A stretch of 64,000 bases of DNA from Mycolicibacterium anyangense (lineage in GTDB: Bacteria > Actinomycetota > Actinomycetes > Mycobacteriales > Mycobacteriaceae). Position numbers and translations under genes: made by a program. The DNA lies in NCBI RefSeq assembly GCF_010731855.1, contig NZ_AP022620.1:1-64000 (forward strand), in the 5' to 3' direction. A model generated the notes under the pieces. It saw only the letters and a list, made by a program, of their open reading frames with translations. It made no database searches and had not been told where the DNA came from. Of the stretch, positions 31,642 through 40,502 are shown piece after piece; within the stretch, counting starts at the first letter, position 1; each line of letters begins with the position of its first letter.

Positions 31642-32690
31642 CGCGGCCCCTTTCTGGACTGAGCGACAAGCAGATACACCAGGTAGCCACCCCCGAGGGT
31701 GGCGGTGACCGCGCCGACGGGAAGTTGTCCGCCGGGGAGCACGCGCTGTGCCACGACATCGCTGACCAACAACAGCACCGCTCCCATCGCCGCCGCGGGT
31801 GCCAGGCTGATCCCCGCGCCGGCGGTGCAGCGACGGGCGATCTGCGGGGCGGCCAGCGCGATGAACGAGATCGGCCCGGCCGCCGCACAGGCCACCGCGA
31901 CCAGTGCCACCCCGCCGACCAGATAGCCGAACCGGAGACGTTCGGGGCGCAATCCGAGGCCGCCGGCCACCGCGTCGCCCATCTGCAGCACCGACAGCGC
32001 GGGCCCCATGGTTGCCAGCACGGCTACCACGACCCCCAAGCAGGCGGCCATCGGCAGCACCTGCGTCCAGCCCAGCCCGTTGAGCGTGCCCTGTTGCCAT
32101 ACCGAGGCGGTCAGGGCGGTGTGGAAGTCCAATCGCACGACGATCCACTGGTTGACCGAACTGAGCACGGCGCCGACGGCGATGCCGACGACGATGAGCC
32201 GGTACCCGAGTAGGCCATTGCGGTAGGACAGCGCGTAGACGATGGCCGCCGTGGCCAGGCCGCCGACGAGCGCCCCTGCCGCCACCCGGTAATACCCGCC
32301 GCCCGCCGCGGCCAGCGCCACCAGTGCCCCCGTGTAGGCCCCGGTGTTGATGCCGATGATGTCCGGGCTGCCCAGCGAATTCTGGGTCAACGCTTGAAAG
32401 ATGGCGCCCGAGATCCCGAGTGCCGCACCCGCCAGCAGCGCCATCAGCATCCGCGGCATCCGCCACTGCAGCACCACGGTGCGGTCGAAGGAGGTGTTGG
32501 TGCCCAGCAGCACCCGCATCACCTCCGTCGGGCTCACCGGGTACGTGCCGGAGCCGACCGCCCACACCGCGACCAACGCGGCCACCGCGAGCATGGTGCC
32601 GACCGCTGCCACGGTGCGCCAGGACACCCGCACCGAGGCGCGCCCGCTGCGCACAACCGCCTGACGGCGTCCGAAATCGACCGGGATCAT
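31638..32690 (-). CDS. Ferric-siderophore permease (FecCD family), second subunit
   Basis: Polytopic inner-membrane permease of 350 residues, FecCD/BtuC family, with about nine or ten hydrophobic segments. Family landmarks are WRMPRMLMALLAGAALGISG near residue 80, the NSLGSPDIIGINTGA loop, and AGPISFIALAAPQIAR, which includes the cytoplasmic coupling helix contacting the ATPase. The ATG overlaps the stop of the preceding permease gene (ATGA). With that neighbour it would form a heterodimeric channel; the ligand is delivered by the lipoprotein encoded at 2.6 kb rather than by a gene in this operon. Confidence 0.9.
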   Translation of the reverse strand: MIPVDFGRRQAVVRSGRASVRVSWRTVAAVGTMLAVAALVAVWAVGSGTYPVSPTEVMRVLLGTNTSFDRTVVLQWRMPRMLMALLAGAALGISGAIFQALTQNSLGSPDIIGINTGAYTGALVALAAAGGGYYRVAAGALVGGLATAAIVYALSYRNGLLGYRLIVVGIAVGAVLSSVNQWIVVRLDFHTALTASVWQQGTLNGLGWTQVLPMAACLGVVVAVLATMGPALSVLQMGDAVAGGLGLRPERLRFGYLVGGVALVAVACAAAGPISFIALAAPQIARRCTAGAGISLAPAAAMGAVLLLVSDVVAQRVLPGGQLPVGAVTATLGGGYLVYLLVAQSRKGPR

Positions 32691-33718
32691 CCGGTTTTCG
32701 TACCGTTCTTGCGGATCAGCCAGATCAGGACGGGCGCGCCCAGGAACGCGGTCACGATTCCGGCCGGCAGTTCGGCTGGCCTGATGAGCACGCGTCCCAG
32801 GATGTCGGCCGCCAAGAGCAGGACTGGTCCGGCGACACACGAATAGGCCAGGATCCAGCGCCAGTCCGGGCCGGTGAACCGGCGTACCGCGTGCGGAACC
32901 ATCAAGCCCACGAATCCGATGGGGCCGGCCCCGGCCGTCGCGGCCCCCGCCAGCAGGGTGACCGCGACCAGGCTGATCCCTTGGGTGCGGCCGACATTGG
33001 TGCCCATGCTGTGGGCGAGGTCGTCGCCGAGCGAGGTCACATTGAGTGACCTGCTGACGGTCAGGCACAGCACAGCGCCGACGACGATGAACGGGGCGAT
33101 GGCCGCAGCGACCTCGAGCGGTCGTCCGTCGAGTGCTCCGCTGTCCCAGAAGCGCATGTTGTCGAAGGCTGACGGGTTGCGCAGCCGGATGGTGTACCCG
33201 AAGCCGTCCATCACCGCACCGACCGCGACCCCGGCGAGCAGCACCCGAACCGGAGTGGTGATGGCCCGCCCGGTCATGCTGATCGCGGCGACCACCGTCA
33301 TTGCCACAAGTGCACCGGCGAAGGCGAACCAGATGTAGGTCCAGATCCCGTGGACGCCCAGGAAGGCGATCGCGGCGACGACCGCAAGCGCTGCTCCGGA
33401 GTTGATCCCGAGGATTTCGCTGTCGGCCAACGGATTTCGGCCAACAGCCTGGATCAGGCTGCCCGACAGGGCGAGCGCGAGACCGACCAGGACACCGAGC
33501 ACGGTGCGGGGGATCCTCAGCTCGCGCACGATCCACTGGTCGCCGACGTTGCGGTAGTCGACGATCGCCGACCACACCGTCGGCAGCGTGGTGGTGTTGG
33601 TGCCGATCGCCAGGCTCGCCAGACACATCACCCCGAGAACGAGGGTGGCCGCGAACAGCATGGCCATGCGGTGTCGGTGGGTCGCCGACGGTGCGGAGAC
33701 CACGGTAGTGGTGACCAC
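32687..33718 (-). CDS. Ferric-siderophore permease (FecCD family), first subunit
   Basis: FecCD-family permease of 343 residues and multiple membrane helices. Landmarks are LRIPRTVLGVLVGLALALSG, GRNPLADSEILGINSGA and the coupling region GPIGFVGLMVPHAVR. The GTG start lies a few bases beyond the stop of the siderophore-interacting protein; an internal ATG (MAMLF) is possible but would shorten the N-terminus just before the first helix. The gene overlaps the second permease by four bases. It pairs with that permease and the ATPase to import ferric siderophore. Confidence 0.88.
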   Translation of the reverse strand: MVTTTVVSAPSATHRHRMAMLFAATLVLGVMCLASLAIGTNTTTLPTVWSAIVDYRNVGDQWIVRELRIPRTVLGVLVGLALALSGSLIQAVGRNPLADSEILGINSGAALAVVAAIAFLGVHGIWTYIWFAFAGALVAMTVVAAISMTGRAITTPVRVLLAGVAVGAVMDGFGYTIRLRNPSAFDNMRFWDSGALDGRPLEVAAAIAPFIVVGAVLCLTVSRSLNVTSLGDDLAHSMGTNVGRTQGISLVAVTLLAGAATAGAGPIGFVGLMVPHAVRRFTGPDWRWILAYSCVAGPVLLLAADILGRVLIRPAELPAGIVTAFLGAPVLIWLIRKNGTKTG

Positions 33719-33722
33719 GAGT

Positions 33723-34526
33723 TCAGAGGCCCGCTCGTTCGAGCGCGTCGTCGAACTCCTCGAAGGCCACCTTCTCGCTCTTGCCTGCCGTGAGGGCGCG
33801 TTCGTAGACCGCGACGACGTCGTTCTCGACGAGTGCGAAGCGGGCATCCCAGGTCTCGGAGTCCCGGCGCCAGTAGCCGGTGATGTCGTACTGGTCGATG
33901 CGCCACCCGCGGGCGCGCAGGTGTTTTCGAATCTGCCGTGATTCGGCGGCCTCCCCGGCGAACCAGCAGTATCCGGTGCCGGGGGAGTCGACCTGTGCCA
34001 TCCGCTCTGCCAGGGAGCCTGGTGCACAACCATTTCCGGCGCCGATGCTGGCGAGCACGGTCACGTCGGGGTGCTGCGGCAGATAGCGCAGATCGGAGTC
34101 GTCGACGACGTCCACGATGGCGGTGGTCGGCAGGCCACCGGGCAGCTCCCCGATGATGCGGGCGAGCGCCGGAAGTCCCGACAGGTCGGCGAGCAACAGC
34201 TGCCAATCGCAGCCGCCGGGTCGGCGGTACCAGGAGCGGGCGTGGTCCAGGACGACCTGGTCACCGGGGCGCGCGGCGAGGGCCCAGGCGGTTCCGGGGC
34301 CGCGCTCGTGCAGGACGACGTCGATCGTGACCCGATTCCTGTCGTGGCGGCGGACGGTGTAGTTGCGGCCCTCCTCCGGTGCGGTGGCGTCGAAGTACAC
34401 CGCCACTGCTGAGTCGGCGCCGGGCGCAACGGCCAGCGCAGCCGGGTCCAGAACGTCCAACGTGATGCGACGGATTCGCGGAGTCACCTCGAGGGTCTCG
34501 GCGACGACGGCCAGCGAACTGCTCAT
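33723..34526 (-). CDS. Siderophore-interacting FAD reductase (SIP/ViuB family)
   Basis: Cytoplasmic flavoprotein of 267 residues that would release iron from the imported ferric siderophore by reduction. The FAD-binding motif RNYTVRR lies near residue 55 and an NAD(P)H-binding domain follows (GYCWFAGEAAESRQIRKHL near residue 180). The C-terminal GYWRRD segment is typical of SIP proteins. It heads the uptake operon. No Shine-Dalgarno site precedes the ATG; instead an iron box ends at the base before the start codon, and TAACCT sits at -13 to -8, which would suit a leaderless transcript. Confidence 0.9.
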   Translation of the reverse strand: MSSSLAVVAETLEVTPRIRRITLDVLDPAALAVAPGADSAVAVYFDATAPEEGRNYTVRRHDRNRVTIDVVLHERGPGTAWALAARPGDQVVLDHARSWYRRPGGCDWQLLLADLSGLPALARIIGELPGGLPTTAIVDVVDDSDLRYLPQHPDVTVLASIGAGNGCAPGSLAERMAQVDSPGTGYCWFAGEAAESRQIRKHLRARGWRIDQYDITGYWRRDSETWDARFALVENDVVAVYERALTAGKSEKVAFEEFDDALERAGL

Positions 34527-34545
34527 TTAGGGTAGGTTACCCTAA
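34527..34545. promoter_or_regulatory. IdeR-type iron box abutting the SIP start codon
   Basis: TTAGGGTAGGTTACCCTAA matches 16 of 19 positions of the IdeR palindrome and is itself nearly perfectly symmetric. On the minus strand it ends directly at the ATG of the siderophore-interacting protein and overlaps a TANNNT -10 element, so IdeR binding would block the promoter of the uptake operon. Confidence 0.82.
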
Positions 34546-34550
34546 TAATG

Positions 34551-35666
34551 TCAGCCGCCGGCTTTGCCCTCCTCGCTGCCGAACCACTTGGCTTTGATCA
34601 TGTCGTAGGTGCCGTCCTCACGCATCGAGAGCAATGCTTCGTCGACCTGCTGACGTAGCGGGCTGCCGGGGCGGAAGACGATGCCGTAGTCCTCGTTCTT
34701 AAAGATCGGCCCGGCGATCTCGACGGCACCCGAGCCGCCGTGGCGCGCGTAGTACTGCAGTACCGGTGCGTCGAACACCGTGGCGTCGAAATCGCCCTTC
34801 TTCAGGCCGGCGTAGCAGTCCTCGATAGTGCGGGCGCCGGTGAAACTGATCCCCAGATCGCTGAGGAAGTGCGTGGAGGTGGTATTCGCGACCGTGCACA
34901 CCGACTTACCGAAAAGATCGGTGGGCGAGGAGATTTGGGCATCGAAACGCTCGACGGTCAGATTCGCCGTCAGGGTCGCGGTGTAGTAGGCGACGAAGAT
35001 GATGCTGACGAACGCCCACAGCAACCCCATGCAGCGGGCCAGCCAATGTCGCGGGGCGTCATCGGGTTGGGCGGCAAGGGTTCCCAGGCCCCACCCGAAC
35101 GCCTGCAATACGCCGGGAAAGTAGGACTTGGACACCATCGAGTCGGTGTGCCGGCGTTCCACCAGCCAGGTGATGTGGGCCGGGATCACCGTGATGATGA
35201 AGGCCGCGCCCAGCCAGCCCAGCATCGACCAGGAGAACAGGAGCTTGAGGAAGTCCATCAGTCCGGGCGTCGACTTCTGCGTGGCGCCTGCCTTGGTGAG
35301 GATCTGCAACCCGGCATTGAGCGTCGGCTGGGAGAAGTCGAAGGTCTGCACCCGGTCGGCCGTGATCGAGACAGCGCTGGCGCCGGCGTCGGCGGCGCCG
35401 GTCTTGACCGCATCCAGCACGCCATTCACACCGTTGGCATCCAGAAACGTGGTGCTCCAGCCGAGCCGCTTGGTGATCTCCTCCCACAGGTCGATGGTGA
35501 AGCCGGTCTTCACGCCGTCATGGGTGGTGACGAACGGGTCCAGATCATGGGTGGCCAGCGTGACGGTGCGCGACTCGGCTCCCGCTGGTGCCGCCAACGC
35601 TGGTAAGCCGGCGATGACCCCCAGCAGCAGGATGACGCTGAGCACAGCACGCACTCGTGAGGCCAT
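34551..35666 (-). CDS. GluR0-like ligand-gated ion channel
   Basis: Protein of about 371 residues built like a bacterial ionotropic glutamate receptor. A signal peptide (residues 1-30) is followed by the first half of a periplasmic amino-acid-binding domain, a membrane helix (FSWSMLGWLGAAFIITVI), a re-entrant pore segment, a second helix ending YYTATLTANLTVERF that recalls the SYTANLAAF gate motif of iGluRs, then the second half of the binding domain. The pore reads FGWGLGTLA rather than the potassium filter TVGYG of GluR0. An ordinary amino-acid binding protein would lack the two helices. The ATG at 35666 is preferred over GTG 35690 because it begins at the signal peptide; the ribosome site is unclear. 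It lies upstream of the uptake operon, but a role in iron is not implied. Confidence 0.8.
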   Translation of the reverse strand: MASRVRAVLSVILLLGVIAGLPALAAPAGAESRTVTLATHDLDPFVTTHDGVKTGFTIDLWEEITKRLGWSTTFLDANGVNGVLDAVKTGAADAGASAVSITADRVQTFDFSQPTLNAGLQILTKAGATQKSTPGLMDFLKLLFSWSMLGWLGAAFIITVIPAHITWLVERRHTDSMVSKSYFPGVLQAFGWGLGTLAAQPDDAPRHWLARCMGLLWAFVSIIFVAYYTATLTANLTVERFDAQISSPTDLFGKSVCTVANTTSTHFLSDLGISFTGARTIEDCYAGLKKGDFDATVFDAPVLQYYARHGGSGAVEIAGPIFKNEDYGIVFRPGSPLRQQVDEALLSMREDGTYDMIKAKWFGSEEGKAGG

Positions 35667-35793
35667 TTCCCCCCGACCTTCCTGTCCCACTCATTCTGGT
35701 TGGACCAGCCCTAGAATAGACGCGGCCGTCAATTGTTGTCCGCAGGCGTCACGTCATGGTTGAAAATCGCGGCGATGCGGGTAAGCGGTTGTC

Positions 35794-36153
35794 ATGGCAA
35801 TGAACATGGCAATGAAGAAGATGTCCCTGACGTCCGTTGTCCTCGCCGGTGCCGCAGCAGCGGCCATCGCCGCCGCGCCGCTGGCGTCGGCCGAGCCCGC
35901 CTGCGTGAACCCCGACGGCACCGCCTGCCCGACGGCTACCGCCGGCCCCGGTGGCGCCTCGGGTGCGATCCCCGGTGGTCCCGCCGGTGAGGCCGGCTCA
36001 GGTGGTGCCTCGGGAGTCATTCCCGGCGGGCCCGGCGGATCGGCAGGCCCGGGCGGGGCCAGCGGCGCTATCCCCGGTGGCCCCAGCGGCTCGGCTGGCC
36101 CGGGCGGCGCCACCGGCTGCATCCCGTACGTGGGCTGCGCGTCGGTCGGCTGA
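35794..36153 (+). CDS. Secreted Gly/Pro repeat protein, unknown function
   Basis: Small protein of up to 119 residues, not recognised. A Sec-type signal (MKKMSLTSVVLAG with an Ala-rich core) ends near ASAEP. The mature part holds two Cys, then three copies of a 17-residue repeat of the form GPGGASGAIPGGPxGSA and a fourth partial copy, ending with CIPYVGC. Four Cys in an exported protein suggest disulfides. The start is uncertain: a 12-base tandem duplication (ATGGCAATGAAC, then ATGGCAATGAAG) offers several in-frame ATGs, and 35812 gives the most standard signal peptide. The low-complexity repeat resembles mycobacterial secreted Gly-rich proteins in style only. Confidence 0.7.
   Translation: MAMNMAMKKMSLTSVVLAGAAAAAIAAAPLASAEPACVNPDGTACPTATAGPGGASGAIPGGPAGEAGSGGASGVIPGGPGGSAGPGGASGAIPGGPSGSAGPGGATGCIPYVGCASVG
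35944..36126 (+). repeat. 51-bp tandem repeat inside the secreted protein gene
   Basis: Three in-frame 51-base units plus a partial fourth encode the 17-residue Gly/Pro repeats. The units differ at several bases and residues (AIP/VIP, PAGEA/PGGSA/PSGSA), so they are imperfect copies in which copy number may vary between strains. Confidence 0.8.
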
Positions 36154-36172
36154 GCGCTGAGTGCTCAGTGCC

Positions 36173-37816
36173 TTAGTTGTCGCCCGCGGCCACCAGCGAG
36201 CGCAGCGTGACGCTCGGGTTGTCCTCCTGAAAGCCCTGCAGCCGCCACTTCGTGGTGAACAGCGCCAGCATGACGCCGTCGGTGCGGGTGAGGACCTCCA
36301 TGGAGACCTGCTTCTGCAGGAACTCGGCGTCCTCGGGGGCGCAGGCGCGGGCCACCGTGTAGGGCAGGAACTCCAGCGTGATGGGTGCGCTGAACTCGGT
36401 GGCCATCCGGTGGCTGGCGACCTCGAACTGCATCGGGCCGACGGCCGCGAGCACGGGCGCCTGATCGCCGCGGCGGTCCGAGCGCAGCACCTGCACCACG
36501 CCCTCTTGGTCGAGTTGCTCGATGCCCTTGCGGAACTGCTTGTGCTTGCTGGGGTCGGTGCCGCGGGCCACCGCGAAGTGCTCGGGGGAGAAGCTGGGGA
36601 TCGGCGGAAAGTGAACGGGCACATCGCGAAACAGCGTGTCGCCCGGGCGCAGCGCCGCCGCGTTGGCAAGTCCGATGACGTCACCGGGCCAGGCGCTGTC
36701 CAGGGTGGAGCGCTGCTGACCGAACACCGACTGGGCGTACTTGGTGACGAACGGCTTGCCGGTGGCCGCGTGGGTCAGCACGTCACCACGTTCGAACGAG
36801 CCGGAACACACCCGGGCGTAGGCGATGCGGTCGCGGTGCGCGGAGTCCATCCCGGCCTGCACCTTGAACACGAAAGCGCTGAACGGGGATTCGACCGGAC
36901 GAACGTTGCCGTCGGCGTCGCGTTGGGCGCCCGGCGGCGGCGCCAGCCGGACCAGATTGTCCAGCAGCTGGTTGACGCCGAAGTTCAATGCCGCCGAGGT
37001 GAACAGCACCGGCGTGGTCTCGCCCCGCAGGAACGACTCCTGGTCGTGATCGCCGCCGTCGGCGGAGAGCAGTTCGCATTCCTCGACCGCGTTGATCCAG
37101 TCGACCCCGGCGGCCTCCTCGGCCCGGTCCGGCGTGATGTGCTCCTCGGGGGCCGCGGTGGCCCCGCCCGCGGTGCGGGTGAAGCGGATGAAGTTGCCGG
37201 TGCGGCGATCCAGCACGCCCTTGAAGTCGCCGGCGATACCCACCGGCCAGGTCAGCGGCGTCGGTTTGAGGCCGATGCGCTCGGCGATCTCGTCGAGCAG
37301 TTCCAGCGCGTGACGGCCCGGTCGGTCCCATTTGTTGATCACGGTCAGGATCGGGATGCCGCGGTGACGGCACACCTGGAAGAGCTTGAGGGTTTGCGGT
37401 TCCAGACCCTTGGCGGCGTCGATCAGCATCACCGCGCAGTCGACCGCCGACAGCACCCGGTAGGTGTCCTCGGAGAAGTCGGCGTGCCCGGGGGTGTCGA
37501 GCAGGTTGATCACGCAGTCCTGACCGTCCGGTGAGGTGTACGGGAACTGCAGTGCGGTGGAGGTGATGGAGATACCGCGGGCCTGTTCCATCTCCATCCA
37601 GTCCGACACGGTGGCGCGACGGCCGGCCTTGCCGTGGATGGCGCCCGCCTCGGTGATCACCCGGGCGTGCAGCACCAGGGCCTCGGTCAGGGTGGACTTG
37701 CCGGCGTCGGGGTGGCTGATGACCGCAAAGGTTCGGCGACGACCGGCTTCGGCGGCCAGGCGGTCGGCGGCCTTGCCGGTGGGGGCGGTCCGTACTTCGG
37801 TGTCGTGATCTGTCAT
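36173..37816 (-). CDS. prfC: Peptide chain release factor 3
   Basis: Translational GTPase of 547 residues that removes RF1/RF2 from the ribosome after termination. G motifs are in order: SHPDAGKST (G1, near residue 35), a switch I region with ARGISITSTALQF, DTPGHADFSEDTYR (G3) and NKWDR (G4). The C-terminal RF3-specific domain contains VGPMQFEVASHRM. The ATG beginning MTDHD is chosen because upstream codons show no similarity. The gene stands alone, convergent with the repeat protein (19 bases between stops). Confidence 0.95.
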   Translation of the reverse strand: MTDHDTEVRTAPTGKAADRLAAEAGRRRTFAVISHPDAGKSTLTEALVLHARVITEAGAIHGKAGRRATVSDWMEMEQARGISITSTALQFPYTSPDGQDCVINLLDTPGHADFSEDTYRVLSAVDCAVMLIDAAKGLEPQTLKLFQVCRHRGIPILTVINKWDRPGRHALELLDEIAERIGLKPTPLTWPVGIAGDFKGVLDRRTGNFIRFTRTAGGATAAPEEHITPDRAEEAAGVDWINAVEECELLSADGGDHDQESFLRGETTPVLFTSAALNFGVNQLLDNLVRLAPPPGAQRDADGNVRPVESPFSAFVFKVQAGMDSAHRDRIAYARVCSGSFERGDVLTHAATGKPFVTKYAQSVFGQQRSTLDSAWPGDVIGLANAAALRPGDTLFRDVPVHFPPIPSFSPEHFAVARGTDPSKHKQFRKGIEQLDQEGVVQVLRSDRRGDQAPVLAAVGPMQFEVASHRMATEFSAPITLEFLPYTVARACAPEDAEFLQKQVSMEVLTRTDGVMLALFTTKWRLQGFQEDNPSVTLRSLVAAGDN

Positions 37817-37882
37817 GACGGTGCTGATGGTATTGGCCGCGGATGCCAAACAGCCAATCGCACCGGTGTGCTGCGGGCCCCG

Positions 37883-40450
37883 CTAATCCAGCCGACCAGC
37901 GTCGAGGAGCCGGATGACGGCGGTTCCCTCCTCGTCGGAGGCCGCCAGGTCCACCTCGGCCTCGAAGGCCCAGTCATGGTCGCCGGCCGGGTCGTCCAGG
38001 ATCTGGCGCACCCGCCATACGTCGGGCCTGCGGTCGAAGATCAGCATGGCGGGACCGCGGGCGTCGGCTCCGGTGCCGACATCGTCGTACTCGTCGAAGT
38101 AGTCGTCGATGACATCGTCCCAGCGCTGCGCGGTCCACCCCGATCCGGAGTCCAGCGCGCCGAGTTCAGACGAACGGCGCCGGGCGAACAGCTCGACGCG
38201 CCGGAACAGGGCGTTGCGCACCATGGCGGTGAAGGCCCGCTGGTTGCCGGTCAGCGGGCGGGGACGGCTCGGCACCGAGACTGCGACGGCGTCGGGCTGG
38301 TCCGGGTTGGTGAGTTGCTCCCACTCGTCGAGCAGGCTGGAGTCGACTTGGCGCACCAGCTCGCCGAGCCATTCCACGATGTCGGTGAGTTCCTCGGTGC
38401 GCGCGGCTGCCGGCACCCCCGACCGCAAGGCCTTGAAAGCGTCGGAAAGATAGCGCAGCACCGCACCCTCGGAGCGGGTCAATCCGTAGACACTGACGAA
38501 CTCGCGAAAGGTGAAGGCCCGCTCCCACATTTCGCGCACCACCGACTTCGGCGACAGCCGGCCGTCGGCAGCCCAGGGATTGCTGCGCAGATACACCTCG
38601 AAGGTGTGGCGCAGCAGCTCGTCGAGCGGCTTGGGATAGGTCACGTCGTCGAGGAGCTCAATACGCTCCTCGTACTCGATTCCCTCGGCCTTCATCGCGG
38701 CGACGGCTTCACCCCTGGCCTTGTTCAGCTGCGCGGCCAGGATCTGGCGGGGGTCTTCCAGCGTCGCCTCGATCACCGAAACAACCTCGAGCGCATAGCT
38801 TTCCGATGCCGGGTCGAGTACCTCCATCGCCGCCAGCGCGAACGTCGACAGCGGCTGGTTGAGGGCGAAATCCGGTGGCAGGTCGACGGTGAGCCGGTAG
38901 CGGCGACCATCGGGGTCGGGCACGGCGAGGCGTTCGAGGATTCCGGCCTGCAGCAGTGACCGGGCGATGCCGACCGCCTCGCGGATGTGGGCGAGCTGGC
39001 GTTTGCGCGGTTCGTGATTGTCGGTGAGCAGCCTGCGCATCGCCACGAACGGGTCGCCGGGGCGGTCCACGACATCGAGGATCATTGCGGTCGACACCCG
39101 CATGTTGGAGGTCAGCGGTTCGGGGACCGCGTCGACGAGCCGGGTCATGGTGGCCTCGCTCCACGGCACCATGCCCTCGGGGGCCTTGCGGCGCAACAGT
39201 TTTCGGCGCTTCTTCGGGTCGTCGGCAACCTTGGCGAACTGCTTGAGGTTCTCCACCTCGTGGTCGGGTGCCTGAACCACGACGGTGCCGGCGGTGTCGT
39301 AGCCGGCCCGCCCGGCCCGCCCGGCGATCTGGTGGAATTCACGTGCACTGAGCAACCGGGTGCGGGTGCCGTCGTACTTCGACAGCGCGGAGAACACCAC
39401 CGTGCGGATCGGCACGTTGATCCCGACGCCCAGGGTGTCGGTGCCGCAGATGACCTTGAGCAGACCGGCCTGGGCGAGCTGTTCGACCAGCCGCCGGTAC
39501 TTGGGCAGCATGCCGGCATGGTGCACACCGATGCCGTGCCGAACCAACCGCGACAGCGTGGTTCCGAACGCCGAGGAGAAGCGGAACGCCCCGATGAGAT
39601 CGGCGATCGCGGCCTTCTCCTCCTTGCTGCAGACGTTGACACTCATCAGCGCCTGCGCCCGCTCCAGCGCGGAGGCCTGGGTGAAGTGCACGACATAGAC
39701 GGGCGCTCGCTTGGTGTCGAGCAGGTCGCCGATGGTCTCCTGCATCGGCGTGGTCGCATACGAATAGAACAGCGGGACCGGCCGCTGCGCATTGGCGACC
39801 AGTGCGGTGGGACGGCCAGTGCGCCGGGTGAGGTCCTCGCGCAGGAAGGTGACATCGCCCAGCGTCGCCGACATCAGCAGGAACTGTGCTCTGGGCAGCT
39901 CCAGCAGCGGCACCTGCCACGCCCAGCCGCGGTCCGGGTCGCCGTAAAAATGGAACTCGTCCATGACCACCAGGCCGATCTCGGCATCGGCACCTTCCCG
40001 CAGGGCGATGTTGGCCAGCACCTCGGCGGTACACGTGATGATCGGCGCGTCCGCGTTGACCGCGGCATCGCCAGTCAGCATGCCGACATTGGCCGCCCCG
40101 AACACCTCGCACAGAGCGAAGAACTTCTCGTTGACCAGTGCCTTGATCGGTGCGGTGTAAAAGCTGCGGCCTTGTTGCTCGGAAGATCGAGCCAACGCCG
40201 CGTACAGCGCCCCGGTGGCCACCAGCGACTTGCCCGACCCGGTCGGCGTTGCCAGTACGACGTTGGCGCCGCTGACCAACTCGATCAGGGCCTCCTCCTG
40301 GGCGGGGTACAGCGCGGTGCCGCGCTGTTGTGCCCACGCGGCGAAGGAGCCGAACAGCCGGTCGGGGTCGGCGCCGGCCGCGCGGAGCCCGGCCAGTTCA
40401 CTCGGGTCGGAGAGGAGGACGGAAGACGGAGAGGACGACGGAGAGGACAT
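37883..40450 (-). CDS. DEAD/DEAH-box helicase with DUF3516 C-terminal domain
   Basis: Superfamily 2 ATP-dependent RNA helicase of 855 residues, Ski2-like and typical of actinobacteria. Motifs in order: ATPTGSGKS (Walker A), TAPIKALVNEK (Ia), MDEFHFYGD (motif II as DEFH), SATLGD (III), then GTDTLGVGINVPIRTVVF and HQIAGRAGRAGYD (V and VI). A long C-terminal half (from about residue 440) corresponds to DUF3516. The ATG is taken at MSSPSS; a GTG three codons upstream is possible. Substrate RNA cannot be read from sequence. It stands next to prfC with a 66-base gap that probably holds the prfC promoter. Confidence 0.9.
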   Translation of the reverse strand: MSSPSSSPSSVLLSDPSELAGLRAAGADPDRLFGSFAAWAQQRGTALYPAQEEALIELVSGANVVLATPTGSGKSLVATGALYAALARSSEQQGRSFYTAPIKALVNEKFFALCEVFGAANVGMLTGDAAVNADAPIITCTAEVLANIALREGADAEIGLVVMDEFHFYGDPDRGWAWQVPLLELPRAQFLLMSATLGDVTFLREDLTRRTGRPTALVANAQRPVPLFYSYATTPMQETIGDLLDTKRAPVYVVHFTQASALERAQALMSVNVCSKEEKAAIADLIGAFRFSSAFGTTLSRLVRHGIGVHHAGMLPKYRRLVEQLAQAGLLKVICGTDTLGVGINVPIRTVVFSALSKYDGTRTRLLSAREFHQIAGRAGRAGYDTAGTVVVQAPDHEVENLKQFAKVADDPKKRRKLLRRKAPEGMVPWSEATMTRLVDAVPEPLTSNMRVSTAMILDVVDRPGDPFVAMRRLLTDNHEPRKRQLAHIREAVGIARSLLQAGILERLAVPDPDGRRYRLTVDLPPDFALNQPLSTFALAAMEVLDPASESYALEVVSVIEATLEDPRQILAAQLNKARGEAVAAMKAEGIEYEERIELLDDVTYPKPLDELLRHTFEVYLRSNPWAADGRLSPKSVVREMWERAFTFREFVSVYGLTRSEGAVLRYLSDAFKALRSGVPAAARTEELTDIVEWLGELVRQVDSSLLDEWEQLTNPDQPDAVAVSVPSRPRPLTGNQRAFTAMVRNALFRRVELFARRRSSELGALDSGSGWTAQRWDDVIDDYFDEYDDVGTGADARGPAMLIFDRRPDVWRVRQILDDPAGDHDWAFEAEVDLAASDEEGTAVIRLLDAGRLD

Positions 40451-40502
40451 TGTGAGCACCAGCGTGCCCGATCTGGGCGAGCAGATCCACGCCGAGCGGT
40501 TC

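Noticed and set aside
35944..36126. CRISPR-like or minisatellite non-coding array
   Set aside because: The units are 51 bases, in frame, without spacers, and encode regular Gly/Pro repeats after a signal peptide.
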